Part shown: positions 1 through 8,694 of the stretch, in pieces
Layout: each line of letters begins with the position of its first letter
Position numbering within the stretch: the first letter of the stretch is position 1
Source: Noviherbaspirillum pedocola
Lineage (GTDB): Bacteria; Pseudomonadota; Gammaproteobacteria; Burkholderiales; Burkholderiaceae_D
Reading direction: 5' to 3'
Assembly (NCBI RefSeq): GCF_016632335.1
Contig: NZ_JAEPBG010000009.1
Span: 186,001-250,000 of the forward strand
DNA: 64,000 nt
The notes under the pieces: generated by a model
What the model saw: only the letters and a program-made list of their open reading frames with translations
What the model was told of the DNA's origin: nothing
The model's database searches: none
Made by a program: the position numbers and the translations under genes

Positions 1-441
1 GTGGTGCGCCCGGCCTTCACGCCAGACTTCGATGTCCAGCCGCGTCGACAGCGCATTGGTGACCGACACGCCGACGCCGTGCAAGCCGCCCGAGAAGGAA
101 TACGCGCCACCGCTTCCCTTGTCGAACTTGCCGCCCGCATGCAGGCGGGTGAACACGATTTCCACCGTCGGCACTTTCTCCTCGGGATGCATGCCAACCG
201 GGATGCCGCGCCCATCGTCATCGACGCTAATGCCGCCATCGGCGCGCATGGTGACGACGATATTGCGGCAGTAGCCGCCGAGCGCTTCGTCGGAGGAGTT
301 GTCGATGACTTCCTGGATGATGTGCAGCGGATTCTCGGTGCGGGTGTACATGCCCGGACGCTGCTTGACCGGCTCCAGGCCTTTGAGGACCCGGATGGAC
401 GATTCGCTGTAATCGGAAATGCGTGCTTTTTTGGTGGCCAT
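1..441 (-). CDS. parE: DNA topoisomerase IV subunit B (ParE), 5' part only
   Basis: The first 147 codons of a GHKL-ATPase type II topoisomerase subunit; the rest lies beyond the left edge. Translation from the ATG at 441 begins [19 protein letters not shown] and continues with [10 protein letters not shown], then the ATP-binding Bergerat elements [13 protein letters not shown] (N and E residues that coordinate Mg-ATP), DDGRGIPVG, and [15 protein letters not shown]. The '[21 protein letters not shown]' region and the direct entry into the ATPase domain favour ParE over GyrB. ParE with ParC decatenates daughter chromosomes. No strong Shine-Dalgarno is visible; an extended -10 lies about 150 bp upstream. 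Confidence 0.9.
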   Translation of the reverse strand, partial: MATKKARISDYSESSIRVLKGLEPVKQRPGMYTRTENPLHIIQEVIDNSSDEALGGYCRNIVVTMRADGGISVDDDGRGIPVGMHPEEKVPTVEIVFTRLHAGGKFDKGSGGAYSFSGGLHGVGVSVTNALSTRLDIEVWREGRAHH

Positions 442-763
442 GCGGAGGATAAACCCTGGAATTCGTTCGGACCGTTCAGACGCCGAGCCGGCGATTCTTG
501 AAGCCGCCGGCGGCAAAATGCGTGCATTGTAATGAAATTGCGGCGGTCGGGGCGGAATCAAGGCGGCGTGCTGGTGCCGGAGATGAAGGATTATAGCAGA
601 AGTATCTGTATATATATCCAGTATTTGCGGCAAGCAATATACTCATGCGTTCATGGTCGCGTTGCCGGGAGAAGCGGACAACGCGACCATGCTTGGCGGC
701 CATTGATTGAGCTCGGCGGGAGAGGCAGAGCCATATCGCAGCCTTCTGGACACACGGCAATGC
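442..763. other. Intergenic region between parE and the racemase-cyclase pair
   Basis: Apart from the extended -10 motif for parE there is nothing recognisable here. Short frames exist on both strands, but none has a ribosome binding site or a protein-like composition. An AT-rich stretch around 600-650 stands out from the GC-rich surroundings. Confidence 0.5.
590..598 (-). promoter_or_regulatory. Extended -10 promoter, probably for parE
   Basis: On the minus strand the sequence reads TGCTATAAT, a perfect TATAAT with an upstream TG (extended -10). No good -35 hexamer lies 16-18 bp upstream, which fits an extended -10 promoter. It would give a leader of about 140 nt to the parE start. Confidence 0.45.
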
Positions 764-3151
764 CTAGGAGGCGGGAACGGACTCGTCTTTCTTGATCTCA
801 TCCCCGAATTCATTGACGCCTACTGCGGCTGCGAGCTCCTTGAGTGGGACTTTCTCGAAGTGCACTCTGGTAACCCGAATGCCCTCGGTCTCGTTATCAG
901 GCGCTTTCGGCGGTTTCTCGGTACCGTGTTGCGCATTGTCTTCATCTGAAAAATCTTCCACATTGGAAATGTCCGCTTTCAGATACTCGTTTAGCACGTC
1001 CATGTCCTTGCTGTATTTATTCACCGCATTCCTGACCTTGTCGGTATTCCCCGTTGTGGTATGGACTTCCACCTTGGGGAGGAAGTGCTTGTTGTCGGCT
1101 AGGGGCTGGCGATGCTCGCGCTTTTTCTCCGATACGCTTGTTACAAGGAAATGTGCTGTCTTGTCGGCCTGGTACTTTACTGGATCGATCAGTGGAACCT
1201 GGCCCGTCCTGCCAAGCGGAGCCCAGTACTCGCCGATGATTTTCGCTATCTGATCCCGAAGGGCGGGAAAATGCGTGCAGCACATGAAGACCGCCGTGGC
1301 ATTCACTGGCACATGGCTGCAGTAGTGGCGCATGGCATTCAATGACATCATTCCATTGTTGGAATTCGGGTTTTCAAGATAGCCTTCGTTAATGATCCTG
1401 GCCAGATCGAAGCCGTTGTACAGGGGGTTTTTGCGATCTCCACAGGCCACCACGGTGAGCTTCGGTACCGGTACGCCCAACTTCTTCGCCGCGTTCTCCA
1501 CTGCAGCCTGGTAGGCGCCGTTTTCGGCGGTTCCCTGCGTGGACAGGATGACCGGACACTCGCCGCCATATTTGACGATGGCTTCCGCGGTAGTCTCGAT
1601 CAGGTTGATCACTTCCACGGGAATGTCCTTGCCAAGCTTCAATCTGACGATTTCAATCGCCTTCTGCAGACTCTTTGAGCATGCGGTATTGCAGAGCATG
1701 ACAATGCCATCCGCATTGAGCTTGGCGGCATAGTGAATCCCGTCGACGACAACGGTAAACAGTTCGCAGCCGCGATCGCCATAACTTGCTTTCGCATGGT
1801 CAGTCACGATCGTGGTGTCGAACACAAAGGGCGATCGGGCATTCAGATAGCCAAGAAAGTCTTTCATTGCAATCAGCGCGCCATCGCTGGAATCGTAGAG
1901 CACGAGATATTTGACTTCTGGCCCATAGGCCCGGAAATGCTCGACCCCGTCCTGTGCCCACACCAGCTCGCCTTTGTCGATGGCCTGCTTGAATTCTTTC
2001 AGCTTGGTCACGTAGGAATCAGGTTTCATCGCTGTAGGCGGCGCTTCCTTCTGATGCCGATGCCTGAAGGTATGGCGTACCTGCCGCGCCTTGAATGCGG
2101 CATCCTCAGTTTTCTTATTCGCTGATTTGATCAATTCCTCGAGCCCCGCCGCGTCGCAAATCGAATCCTCGAGATAGGCGCGCGCAATCAATTCGGATAG
2201 CGCCACTGCACCCATCGCCACATCTTCCGCGAAGACTGTACATTGAGCGCCCATGATTGTTCGCGCTGTATCGTTTTTCTCTTCTTTCGACGAGAAGGAA
2301 ATGTTGGCCATGCCGGCATGGCTTGCATCGCTGCAGATGGCAATGGTCGGCAATTCCACTCGGTGACAAAGCTCCAGGGCCTGATCGAACGCGACGTTAA
2401 ACTCTTCAAGATGATTGCCCGACCCGTCGACGTAGTTTTTCACGCTGTTGCGCCCGGGGATGCCGATGAAGATGGCGGCATCGGGTTGATGCGTCTGGAT
2501 AGCGTCGGCAAGCTGACGCACCAGCTCTCCATTGACGGCATGGAATGTTTCATGCGCGGCGTAACGGGCGCATTGCGGATTGATGGGGGTAAGCAGGCAG
2601 CGTGTCAACTTGTAGTTGATCTCATCGGATACCAGAACCGGCACTTTCTTGACACGGTTCAGTACATCCATGAATAGCGCTGCCGCTACCGCGCCATTCG
2701 GCTGCACCCGGCCAGTAGCGGTGTTCTTACCCGCGACGACCATGACCTTGTTGGCTTCCAGCAGAATATCCAGCGCCGCGAGCAGGTGTTGCCCGTCTTG
2801 GACATCCTGCGTCTCCCCGCCCTTGCCGATATGCATCCGACGCTTCTTGTCGATCACCAGAAGTTGATCAAGCTTGCTCGCAACATCAAGGGTCGTCTGC
2901 TTGTAGATATTGCGAAGCGCGTCAACGCTTTTCAGCGTCGGTGGGTCCGTGATCTTCAGGCGGGCAGCGACTTCGTCGCGGACCGCCTTGGTGAAGACAA
3001 TTCCCGTCTTCGGGAACAACAGCATGGTGCCAACGTGGAGGAAACGTGCGCTCAGGTTAGGGCGCGGAACAGGCCGCGCAGGTTTATGGCGGACGTGCGT
3101 AGCAGTAAGGCGCGACCTTCCGGATTGGCGACTGATGCAGGTACTTAACAT
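764..3151 (-). CDS. Bifunctional D-glutamate cyclase-like / Asp-Glu racemase fusion, copy A
   Basis: A 795-residue protein. Residues about 80-330 resemble the DUF4392 D-glutamate cyclase family (VMVVAGKNTATGR near 137, IFIGIPGRN near 227, SDASHAGMANI near 274). Residues about 410-710 align along their length with glutamate racemase: YDSSDGAL (MurI DSGVGGL), TDHAKASYGDRG, CNTAC with Cys487, VILSTQGTAENGAY, CCTHFPAL with Cys625, and a final HTTTGNTDKV. Both catalytic Cys positions are kept. In cyclase motif 1, copy A has NGA where copy B has DGP, so cyclase activity may be altered. The start at 3151 follows GAGGTCACC. The first 58 residues contain no Asp or Glu and are rich in Arg/Ser. The gene lies 63 bp downstream of paralogue B, probably in one operon. 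Racemase homology is firm; cyclase assignment and function are inferred. Confidence 0.72.
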   Translation of the reverse strand: MLSTCISRQSGRSRLTATHVRHKPARPVPRPNLSARFLHVGTMLLFPKTGIVFTKAVRDEVAARLKITDPPTLKSVDALRNIYKQTTLDVASKLDQLLVIDKKRRMHIGKGGETQDVQDGQHLLAALDILLEANKVMVVAGKNTATGRVQPNGAVAAALFMDVLNRVKKVPVLVSDEINYKLTRCLLTPINPQCARYAAHETFHAVNGELVRQLADAIQTHQPDAAIFIGIPGRNSVKNYVDGSGNHLEEFNVAFDQALELCHRVELPTIAICSDASHAGMANISFSSKEEKNDTARTIMGAQCTVFAEDVAMGAVALSELIARAYLEDSICDAAGLEELIKSANKKTEDAAFKARQVRHTFRHRHQKEAPPTAMKPDSYVTKLKEFKQAIDKGELVWAQDGVEHFRAYGPEVKYLVLYDSSDGALIAMKDFLGYLNARSPFVFDTTIVTDHAKASYGDRGCELFTVVVDGIHYAAKLNADGIVMLCNTACSKSLQKAIEIVRLKLGKDIPVEVINLIETTAEAIVKYGGECPVILSTQGTAENGAYQAAVENAAKKLGVPVPKLTVVACGDRKNPLYNGFDLARIINEGYLENPNSNNGMMSLNAMRHYCSHVPVNATAVFMCCTHFPALRDQIAKIIGEYWAPLGRTGQVPLIDPVKYQADKTAHFLVTSVSEKKREHRQPLADNKHFLPKVEVHTTTGNTDKVRNAVNKYSKDMDVLNEYLKADISNVEDFSDEDNAQHGTEKPPKAPDNETEGIRVTRVHFEKVPLKELAAAVGVNEFGDEIKKDESVPAS

Positions 3152-3214
3152 GGTGACCTCAGGATGATTGGTGGAAATCCAACGGCTTACGATGCGCAGA
3201 AGCGCGCTCCGTAG

Positions 3215-5596
3215 TCATGAGTCGCGCGCTTCCGTACCCACGGGCAGCGGTTTTTCCGGCGGGGCGGCTGCTGCATTCTTATTCCCGGCCGGGCTCGCGC
3301 TGGCATGCTCTCGCTTCTTCGATATACCCGCATCGAAGTCGACGTTTTGAACGACAGCTTGGTCGAGTCCGTGATTCATGGCCGAAATCCTGACCTTGGT
3401 CTCGGATCCTGTCGTATGTATCGTGAATTGCGGCATCGACGAGTAGGCCGATCTCTCGTCTTTGCCGACCTCATACAGCTTCTCGATCAGCGCATCGGCC
3501 TGATCCTCCATCGGATCGAATACCGGAATAGTGTGGGTCATCCCGGCTCTTTTGAGTCGCTCTTTGAGGCGAGCGTCGACCATATGCCTGAGCGCCGGGA
3601 AGTGGGTGCAGCAGAGGAATACTGCAGTGCTGTCCAGCGGTATCTGATCGACATAACGGTTGACTTCAAACTCCAGCATCATGCCGGTCGGACTGTTGAG
3701 ATCCACCTTGTAGATACCTGCATTGACCAAGCTGGCCCAATCCTTTTCTTTCATTGCCGGGTTATTCTTCTCGCCGCAACCAATGCGGATGACTGTCGGC
3801 GGCAGCACTCCCTTCTCTGCCGCTGCCTTGCGAATCTCCTCCGGATACCTTTCGTTTTTGGCCGTTGCTTCAGTCGACAGCAGTACAACCTTGTGGCCAC
3901 CTCGGGCGACGATGGCGCCGGCAGTGTTTTCGATGAGGTCAATGATGTGAATATCGAGTTCCACTCCGCGTTCGCCTGCCTCCATATTCAATTCGTCGAC
4001 AATGCGCTTCTTTATGCGATCGAGGTCCGCCAGGCATGCGGTATTGCACATCATGACGACGAAGACGCGTTCCTTACCTTGCTTGATCGTATAGCGCATC
4101 ATTGAGTACACGCGCTCGTCGCGCGTCGCGTCATCTAGCTCTCCATAAGGCGCTTTCGCGTGGTCAGCGACCAGAAGCATATTGAGTACAAACCGCGACC
4201 TGGCGCGAACCCGCTCCGCGAAGGGTTTTGCAGCCACCAGCACGCCATCGCTTGAATCGACGGCAAAGACGTAGCGCTGCCTGGGACCATACAAGTATTG
4301 TTCCTCGATGGTTTGCGGCCATAGCATGCGTTCCTCGCGAATGATCGACTGCAGCTCGCCGAAAATTTTTGTCGCGTTCGCCAGGCGTTCGTCCTCTTTC
4401 TTGAGAAACGCCGCCGAGTTCTTCCTGGAGATCGGAGCAGAATTATCGCCTCGGAGTCCTGCCACTGGCTTGGCGACAAAAGCATCGCTGCTCCGGGCTC
4501 GTTTTCCGGCCTCCAGCATCTCCTTGACCTTTTTCGGCGTGCAAAGGGAAACTTCCTTGTAAGCAGCAACGAGCAACGATCCGAGGGCCAGAGCACCGCT
4601 GGTGGCACTCTGACTGATCACCTGGTGCGATGCGCGCAAGCCGGCATGCTTGTCGGTGTTGGTGGGTTTGACCTCTATGCCTTTCATGCCAGCCTGTGTG
4701 GCGGAATGGCCCAGGGCGATGGTCATGATCCCCAGGGCATTGGCGAGATTCATCGCCTGGTCAATCGCCATGTTGTACTCGCCGACGTAATTGCCGTCGG
4801 CATCGTGATACAGCCCTTTGACAGTTCTTCCAGGTGTACCGATATGCACGACAGCGTCGGGAGAATGAGTATCGATCAGGCCCCCGATCGCTTTGACCAG
4901 CATGCCGTTGACCGCATTGATTTCCACATAGCGAATATATTCCGCAGCAGTCGGGTTAAGCTTGCCCAGCAATTCTCGCACCAGTGCGGTATTCGTGCGG
5001 TCTGCCAGGACGATGGGTACCTTGTGCAATTCATAGAGGCTATGAGCGAGCAAGGCTGTTCCCAGCGGGCCGTCCAGTTGCGGCTTCCCGTCGGTGCAGT
5101 TTGAACCCGTGCACAAAAACACCTTCTCCGAATTGCTGATGGAATGAAAGCTGGTCAGCAGATTGCCAGCGCCTTCCGCGCGTTTAAACAGATTGCCGGC
5201 GCCTTCCGCGCGCTTAAGATTAAGCGCGTCCAGCAACATCCCGTCGATCGCTTCGAACTTTTTGCTCGTTTCCTTGTAGATATGCGTGGCGGAAGCAGGG
5301 TCGGATTTCGTTGGCTCGTAAGGGGAATCCCCCTTGTGATGCGCAATGTTGTCGTAAACGCTGTCCAGTTTTCTTTCGCCTTGCAGTACACGCGCGTTTG
5401 AGTCTGAAGAAAACCGGCGAGTCGAAGTTTTTACACCGGATGCAAAGCGTGCGCTGGATGCATAGCCTGCGCGGAATGCGGTCGTGCCATTCCAGGCCTC
5501 GTATCTCGATGCGCGTGATCCGGCACGGTGTATTCCGGATCGCGGGGACCTTTCATGGCTGCTAGTCGTGGTGACCCTGTTGGTAAGGCGTAGCAT
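3215..5596 (-). CDS. Bifunctional D-glutamate cyclase-like / Asp-Glu racemase fusion, copy B
   Basis: A 793-residue paralogue of the downstream gene. The ATG at 5596 is chosen because AAGGAGG precedes it by four bases; a GTG at 5653 would add 19 residues but has no such site. Residues about 155-345 carry DUF4392-like motifs: TGSNCTDGKPQLDGPLGTA, HIGTPGRTVKGLY and GHSATQAGMKG. Residues about 440-745 are glutamate-racemase-like: VDSSDGVL, ADHAKAPYGE, CNTAC (Cys517), LLSTEATAKN, CCTHFPAL (Cys663) and IHTTGSETKV. Family knowledge predicts racemisation of L-Glu to D-Glu and cyclisation of D-Glu to 5-oxoproline. The N-terminal ~130 residues are Ser/Arg-rich and unlike the domains. A 10-residue tandem repeat (KRAEGAGNL-F/L) precedes the cyclase domain. 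The C-terminal tail is Ala/Pro-rich. Confidence 0.74.
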   Translation of the reverse strand: MLRLTNRVTTTSSHERSPRSGIHRAGSRASRYEAWNGTTAFRAGYASSARFASGVKTSTRRFSSDSNARVLQGERKLDSVYDNIAHHKGDSPYEPTKSDPASATHIYKETSKKFEAIDGMLLDALNLKRAEGAGNLFKRAEGAGNLLTSFHSISNSEKVFLCTGSNCTDGKPQLDGPLGTALLAHSLYELHKVPIVLADRTNTALVRELLGKLNPTAAEYIRYVEINAVNGMLVKAIGGLIDTHSPDAVVHIGTPGRTVKGLYHDADGNYVGEYNMAIDQAMNLANALGIMTIALGHSATQAGMKGIEVKPTNTDKHAGLRASHQVISQSATSGALALGSLLVAAYKEVSLCTPKKVKEMLEAGKRARSSDAFVAKPVAGLRGDNSAPISRKNSAAFLKKEDERLANATKIFGELQSIIREERMLWPQTIEEQYLYGPRQRYVFAVDSSDGVLVAAKPFAERVRARSRFVLNMLLVADHAKAPYGELDDATRDERVYSMMRYTIKQGKERVFVVMMCNTACLADLDRIKKRIVDELNMEAGERGVELDIHIIDLIENTAGAIVARGGHKVVLLSTEATAKNERYPEEIRKAAAEKGVLPPTVIRIGCGEKNNPAMKEKDWASLVNAGIYKVDLNSPTGMMLEFEVNRYVDQIPLDSTAVFLCCTHFPALRHMVDARLKERLKRAGMTHTIPVFDPMEDQADALIEKLYEVGKDERSAYSSMPQFTIHTTGSETKVRISAMNHGLDQAVVQNVDFDAGISKKREHASASPAGNKNAAAAPPEKPLPVGTEARDS
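5159..5218 (-). repeat. 30-bp tandem duplication inside copy B
   Basis: Two adjacent 30-bp units, 5159-5188 and 5189-5218, differ at only three positions (gccagc/gccggc, cgttta/cgctta, and the final base). They encode KRAEGAGNLF and KRAEGAGNLL in frame, just before the cyclase-like domain. The paralogue at 764-3151 lacks the duplication. Confidence 0.9.
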
Positions 5597-5750
5597 CTTT
5601 CCTCCTTGTGTTGAGAAAGCGTCTGCGTAGCCTTCGCCATACTTTGCATGCACAAGCGTTGAGCGGGACGATACGACCGCTTATCGATGTGGCAGTACAG
5701 CGATGCTGCCAGGGCTGCTCGTCAGCTGAACTTGGAACGCAGACTCTTCG

Positions 5751-5778
5751 ATTGCAAACTCGGAGTCGGTAGTGTCAA
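5751..5778 (-). promoter_or_regulatory. Sigma70-type promoter for the racemase-cyclase pair
   Basis: On the minus strand a perfect TTGACA (5773-5778) is followed after 16 bp by TGCAAT (5751-5756, 4 of 6 matches to TATAAT). Predicted transcription would start near 5744, leaving a leader of about 150 nt before the ATG at 5596. Confidence 0.5.
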
Positions 5779-5946
5779 ATCGACGAATCTTGTTCCGTAA
5801 CAATCGCTGATGAGTATCAGCCGAGTGACGAGCGGACGTGCTCAAGGATTTAGAAGGATCAACTGCGCGCAACGCGTCGGGAAGAGCCTGTTCGCAACCG
5901 GCGCGAGGAATTCAGGAGAAACGCCCGGCCATTGCAGGCCGCGGCG

Positions 5947-7116
5947 TTATTTGCTCAGCAAGCGCATTGCGCGCTCCAGCCCATCGATCGTCACCGGAAA
6001 CATCCGGTCATTCATGATCTGCCGAATGATGCTGATCGATTGCCGATACTGCCACAAGCCTTCCGGTTCGGGATTGAGCCACAGGAATTTCGGGAAGGCA
6101 TGGGTGAAGCGCTGCAGCCATTCGGCGCCGGCTTCTTCGTTGTTGTATTCCACCGAGCCGCCGGGCTGCAGGATCTCATACGGGCTCATCGTGGCGTCGC
6201 CGACGAAGATTACTTTCGTGTCCGGCGTGTATTTGCGCAGCACGTCCCAGGTCGGGAAGCGTTCGGCGTGACGGCGGCGGTTGTTCTTCCACAGGTAGTC
6301 GTAGACGCAGTTGTGGAAGTAGTAGAACTCCATGTTCTTGAATTCGCTTTTCGCGGCCGAGAACAATTCCTCGGTGCGGGCGATATGGTCGTCCATCGTG
6401 CCGCCGACGTCGAGCAGCATCAGCACCTTGATGTTGTTGCGGCGCTCGGGCTGCATGCGGATGTCGAGATAGCCGGCATTGTTGGCGGTGGCGCGGATGG
6501 TGTCGTCCAGCGCCAGTTCCTCATCCGCGCCCTCGCGGGCAAAGCGGCGCAAGCGGCGCAGCGCGACCTTGATGTTGCGGGTGCCGAGTTCGCGTTCGCC
6601 GTCGTAGTCGCGATAGGCACGCGCTTCCCAGACCTTGACGGCCGAGCGGTTGCCGCCTTCGCCGCCGATGCGTATGCCTTCCGGGTTCTTGCCGCCATTG
6701 CCGAACGGCGAGGTGCCGCCGGTGCCTATCCACTTGCTGCCGCCTTCGTGGCGTTCCTTCTGCTCAGCCAGCAGTTCCTTCAGGCGATCCATCAGCTTGT
6801 CGTAGCCGAATTTCTCGATCTGCGCGATCTGTTCGGGCGTGAGTTCGCGCTCCAAGCGCTTGATCAGCCAGTCCAGCGGAATGTCAGGATTCTTTTCGAA
6901 CACCGCGTCGATGCCCTTGAAGTACAGGCCAAATGCCTTGTCGAACTTGTCGTAATGCGCTTCGTCCTTTACCAAGGTCATGCGCGACAGGTAATAGAAC
7001 TCGTCCAGCGAGGGCGCGATGACTCCTTTCTGCATCGCTTCGAGCAGGATCAGGAATTCCTTGATCGAAACCGGGATCTTCGCGTCTTTCAGGGTGAAAA
7101 AGAAATCGATCAGCAT
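5947..7116 (-). CDS. VWA-domain protein, partner of MoxR ATPase
   Basis: A 389-residue cytosolic protein of the von Willebrand A / CoxE-like type that accompanies MoxR AAA+ ATPases. The N-terminal half (FFFTLKDAKIPVSIKEFL) is the typical helical module. A Gly-rich linker sits around 125-157. The VWA domain starts near 230 with the MIDAS-type motif LLDVGGTMDDH (Asp236 to Thr240), which deviates from DxSxS as is usual in this subfamily. A second VWA segment, KVIFVGDATMSPYEI, follows. It is the last gene of the minus-strand operon moxR - acetyltransferase - VWA, 6 bp after the acetyltransferase. Such pairs act as chaperone-like modules for metal or complex assembly; the client is not evident. 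Confidence 0.85.
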   Translation of the reverse strand: MLIDFFFTLKDAKIPVSIKEFLILLEAMQKGVIAPSLDEFYYLSRMTLVKDEAHYDKFDKAFGLYFKGIDAVFEKNPDIPLDWLIKRLERELTPEQIAQIEKFGYDKLMDRLKELLAEQKERHEGGSKWIGTGGTSPFGNGGKNPEGIRIGGEGGNRSAVKVWEARAYRDYDGERELGTRNIKVALRRLRRFAREGADEELALDDTIRATANNAGYLDIRMQPERRNNIKVLMLLDVGGTMDDHIARTEELFSAAKSEFKNMEFYYFHNCVYDYLWKNNRRRHAERFPTWDVLRKYTPDTKVIFVGDATMSPYEILQPGGSVEYNNEEAGAEWLQRFTHAFPKFLWLNPEPEGLWQYRQSISIIRQIMNDRMFPVTIDGLERAMRLLSK

Positions 7117-7122
7117 GATGTC

Positions 7123-7710
7123 CTACCGTTGCTGCAGGTATTGGAGATGGCGCTTCACCGTCGGCCATTCGGATTCGATGATGGAAAACACCACGGTGTC
7201 GCGCAGCGTGCCATCGGCCAGGCGTTGATGATTGCGCAGCACGCCATCCTGCTTTGCGCCCAGGCGTTCGATTGCGGCACGCGATTGCCGGTTCATGAAA
7301 TGGGTACGAAATTCAACTGCGATGCATCTCAGGGTTTCGAAGGCATGCGTGAGCAGGAGCAGCTTGGCGTCGGTATTGACGCCGGTGCGCTGCGCGCTTT
7401 GCGCCAGCCAGGTGTGGCCGATTTCGACGCGCCGGTTGTTTGCATCGACATGGAAGTATCGCGTCGAGCCGAGCACTCTGCCATTGCCTGCATCGCGAAT
7501 GACAAAGGGCAGGGCGCCTTCCTGCTCGCGCATGGCCAGCGCCGCGGCGATCCACGGGCGCATGGCTTGCGGTGGCGGCGCCGAGGTGTACCAGAGCTTG
7601 TACAGCTCGCCATCCGCAACCGCCGTGACCAGCGCATCATGATGCGACTCGGTCAGCGGTTCCAGCAGCGCATGGCGCCCGGTCAGCGTGATCGGCTCGA
7701 TGAAGGACAT
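7123..7710 (-). CDS. GNAT-family N-acetyltransferase (RimJ/RimL-like)
   Basis: A 195-residue protein starting MSFIEPITLTGRHALLEPL. The layout (N-terminal LxPL, then GxxLGSTRYF, VEIGHTWLAQSAQRTGVN, and LRCIAVEFRTHFMNRQSRAAIERLGA) is that of RimJ/RimL-type acetyl-CoA-dependent transferases. The ATG at 7710 lies 4 bp after the moxR stop, so translation is probably coupled; longer in-frame starts would run back into moxR. The substrate cannot be told from sequence. Its position between moxR and the VWA gene is unusual. Confidence 0.85.
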   Translation of the reverse strand: MSFIEPITLTGRHALLEPLTESHHDALVTAVADGELYKLWYTSAPPPQAMRPWIAAALAMREQEGALPFVIRDAGNGRVLGSTRYFHVDANNRRVEIGHTWLAQSAQRTGVNTDAKLLLLTHAFETLRCIAVEFRTHFMNRQSRAAIERLGAKQDGVLRNHQRLADGTLRDTVVFSIIESEWPTVKRHLQYLQQR

Positions 7711-7714
7711 GCGA

Positions 7715-8569
7715 TCAGCGGTTGTTGCGCGACATGAATACCAGGCGCTCGAACAGGTGCACATCCTGTTCATTCTTCAGCAGCGCGCCGTGCAGCGGCG
7801 GCACCGCGCTCTTCGGGTCCTTGGTGCGCAGCGCTTCCGGTGGAATGTCTTCGGCCAGCAGCAGCTTGAGCCAGTCCAGCAGTTCGGATGTCGACGGCTT
7901 CTTCTTTAGCCCGGGCACATCGCGCACTTCATAGAAGGTCTGCAGCGCCTGGGCCAGCAATTCCTTCTTCACGTTCGGGAAATGCACATCGACGATCTGC
8001 GCCATCGTGTCGCGATCCGGAAACTTGATGTAGTGGAAGAAGCAGCGGCGCAGGAAGGCGTCCGGCAATTCCTTTTCATTGTTGGAAGTGATGATCACCA
8101 GCGGCCTATGCTTCGCGCTCACCATCTCGCGTGTCTCATACACATAGAACTCCATGCGATCGAGTTCGCGCAGCAAGTCGTTCGGGAATTCGATGTCGGC
8201 CTTGTCGATCTCGTCGATCAGCAGCACCACCTGCTCGTTGGCGGTGAAGGCTTGCCACAGCACGCCCTTGACGATGTAGTTGTGGATGTCCTTGACACGC
8301 TCGTCGCCAAGCTGCGAATCACGCAGACGCGACACCGCATCGTATTCATACAAGCCTTGCTGGGCCTTGGTGGTGGACTTGACATGCCATTGCAATAGCG
8401 GCATGTTGAGCGCCGCCGCGACTTCCTCGGCCAGCATGGTCTTGCCAGTGCCCGGCTCGCCCTTGATCAGCAGCGGGCGCTGCAGCGTCATCGCCGCATT
8501 TACTGCGAGCTTGAGGTCATCGGTGGCTACGTAACTTTGGGAACCTTCGAACCGGTTGTCTGGTCGCAT
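7715..8569 (-). CDS. MoxR-family AAA+ ATPase
   Basis: A 284-residue AAA+ ATPase. Walker A is GEPGTGKT (37-44), Walker B is VVLLIDEIDKAD (115-124), and a sensor-1 element IITSNNEKELPDAFLRRCFF with an arginine-finger region follows. This is the classic MoxR layout. It is the first gene of the operon with the acetyltransferase and the VWA protein. MoxR/VWA systems work together as chaperones that activate or insert cofactors into enzyme complexes; no client gene is adjacent. Confidence 0.92.
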   Translation of the reverse strand: MRPDNRFEGSQSYVATDDLKLAVNAAMTLQRPLLIKGEPGTGKTMLAEEVAAALNMPLLQWHVKSTTKAQQGLYEYDAVSRLRDSQLGDERVKDIHNYIVKGVLWQAFTANEQVVLLIDEIDKADIEFPNDLLRELDRMEFYVYETREMVSAKHRPLVIITSNNEKELPDAFLRRCFFHYIKFPDRDTMAQIVDVHFPNVKKELLAQALQTFYEVRDVPGLKKKPSTSELLDWLKLLLAEDIPPEALRTKDPKSAVPPLHGALLKNEQDVHLFERLVFMSRNNR

Positions 8570-8694
8570 CTTGTCTCGCCGTCATGAAGAATAACAAAGG
8601 GCGAGTATAAGCGAGAAAAACCGGACGGGTGTTCGCTTTTCGGCAATGCCGATTGGTGGACTTCGCTACGGATCAATGGACTTCAGGGATAGGC

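Noticed and set aside
5769-5796. A possible hrp-box (GGAACA-N15-ACACTAC) upstream of the racemase-cyclase pair
   Set aside because: Several mismatches to GGAACC-N15/16-CCACNNA, and it overlaps a better sigma70 promoter. No secretion genes nearby support it.
5932-7737. A 601-codon plus-strand frame opposite the VWA and acetyltransferase genes
   Set aside because: Antisense shadow; the minus-strand genes have clear domains and operon spacing.
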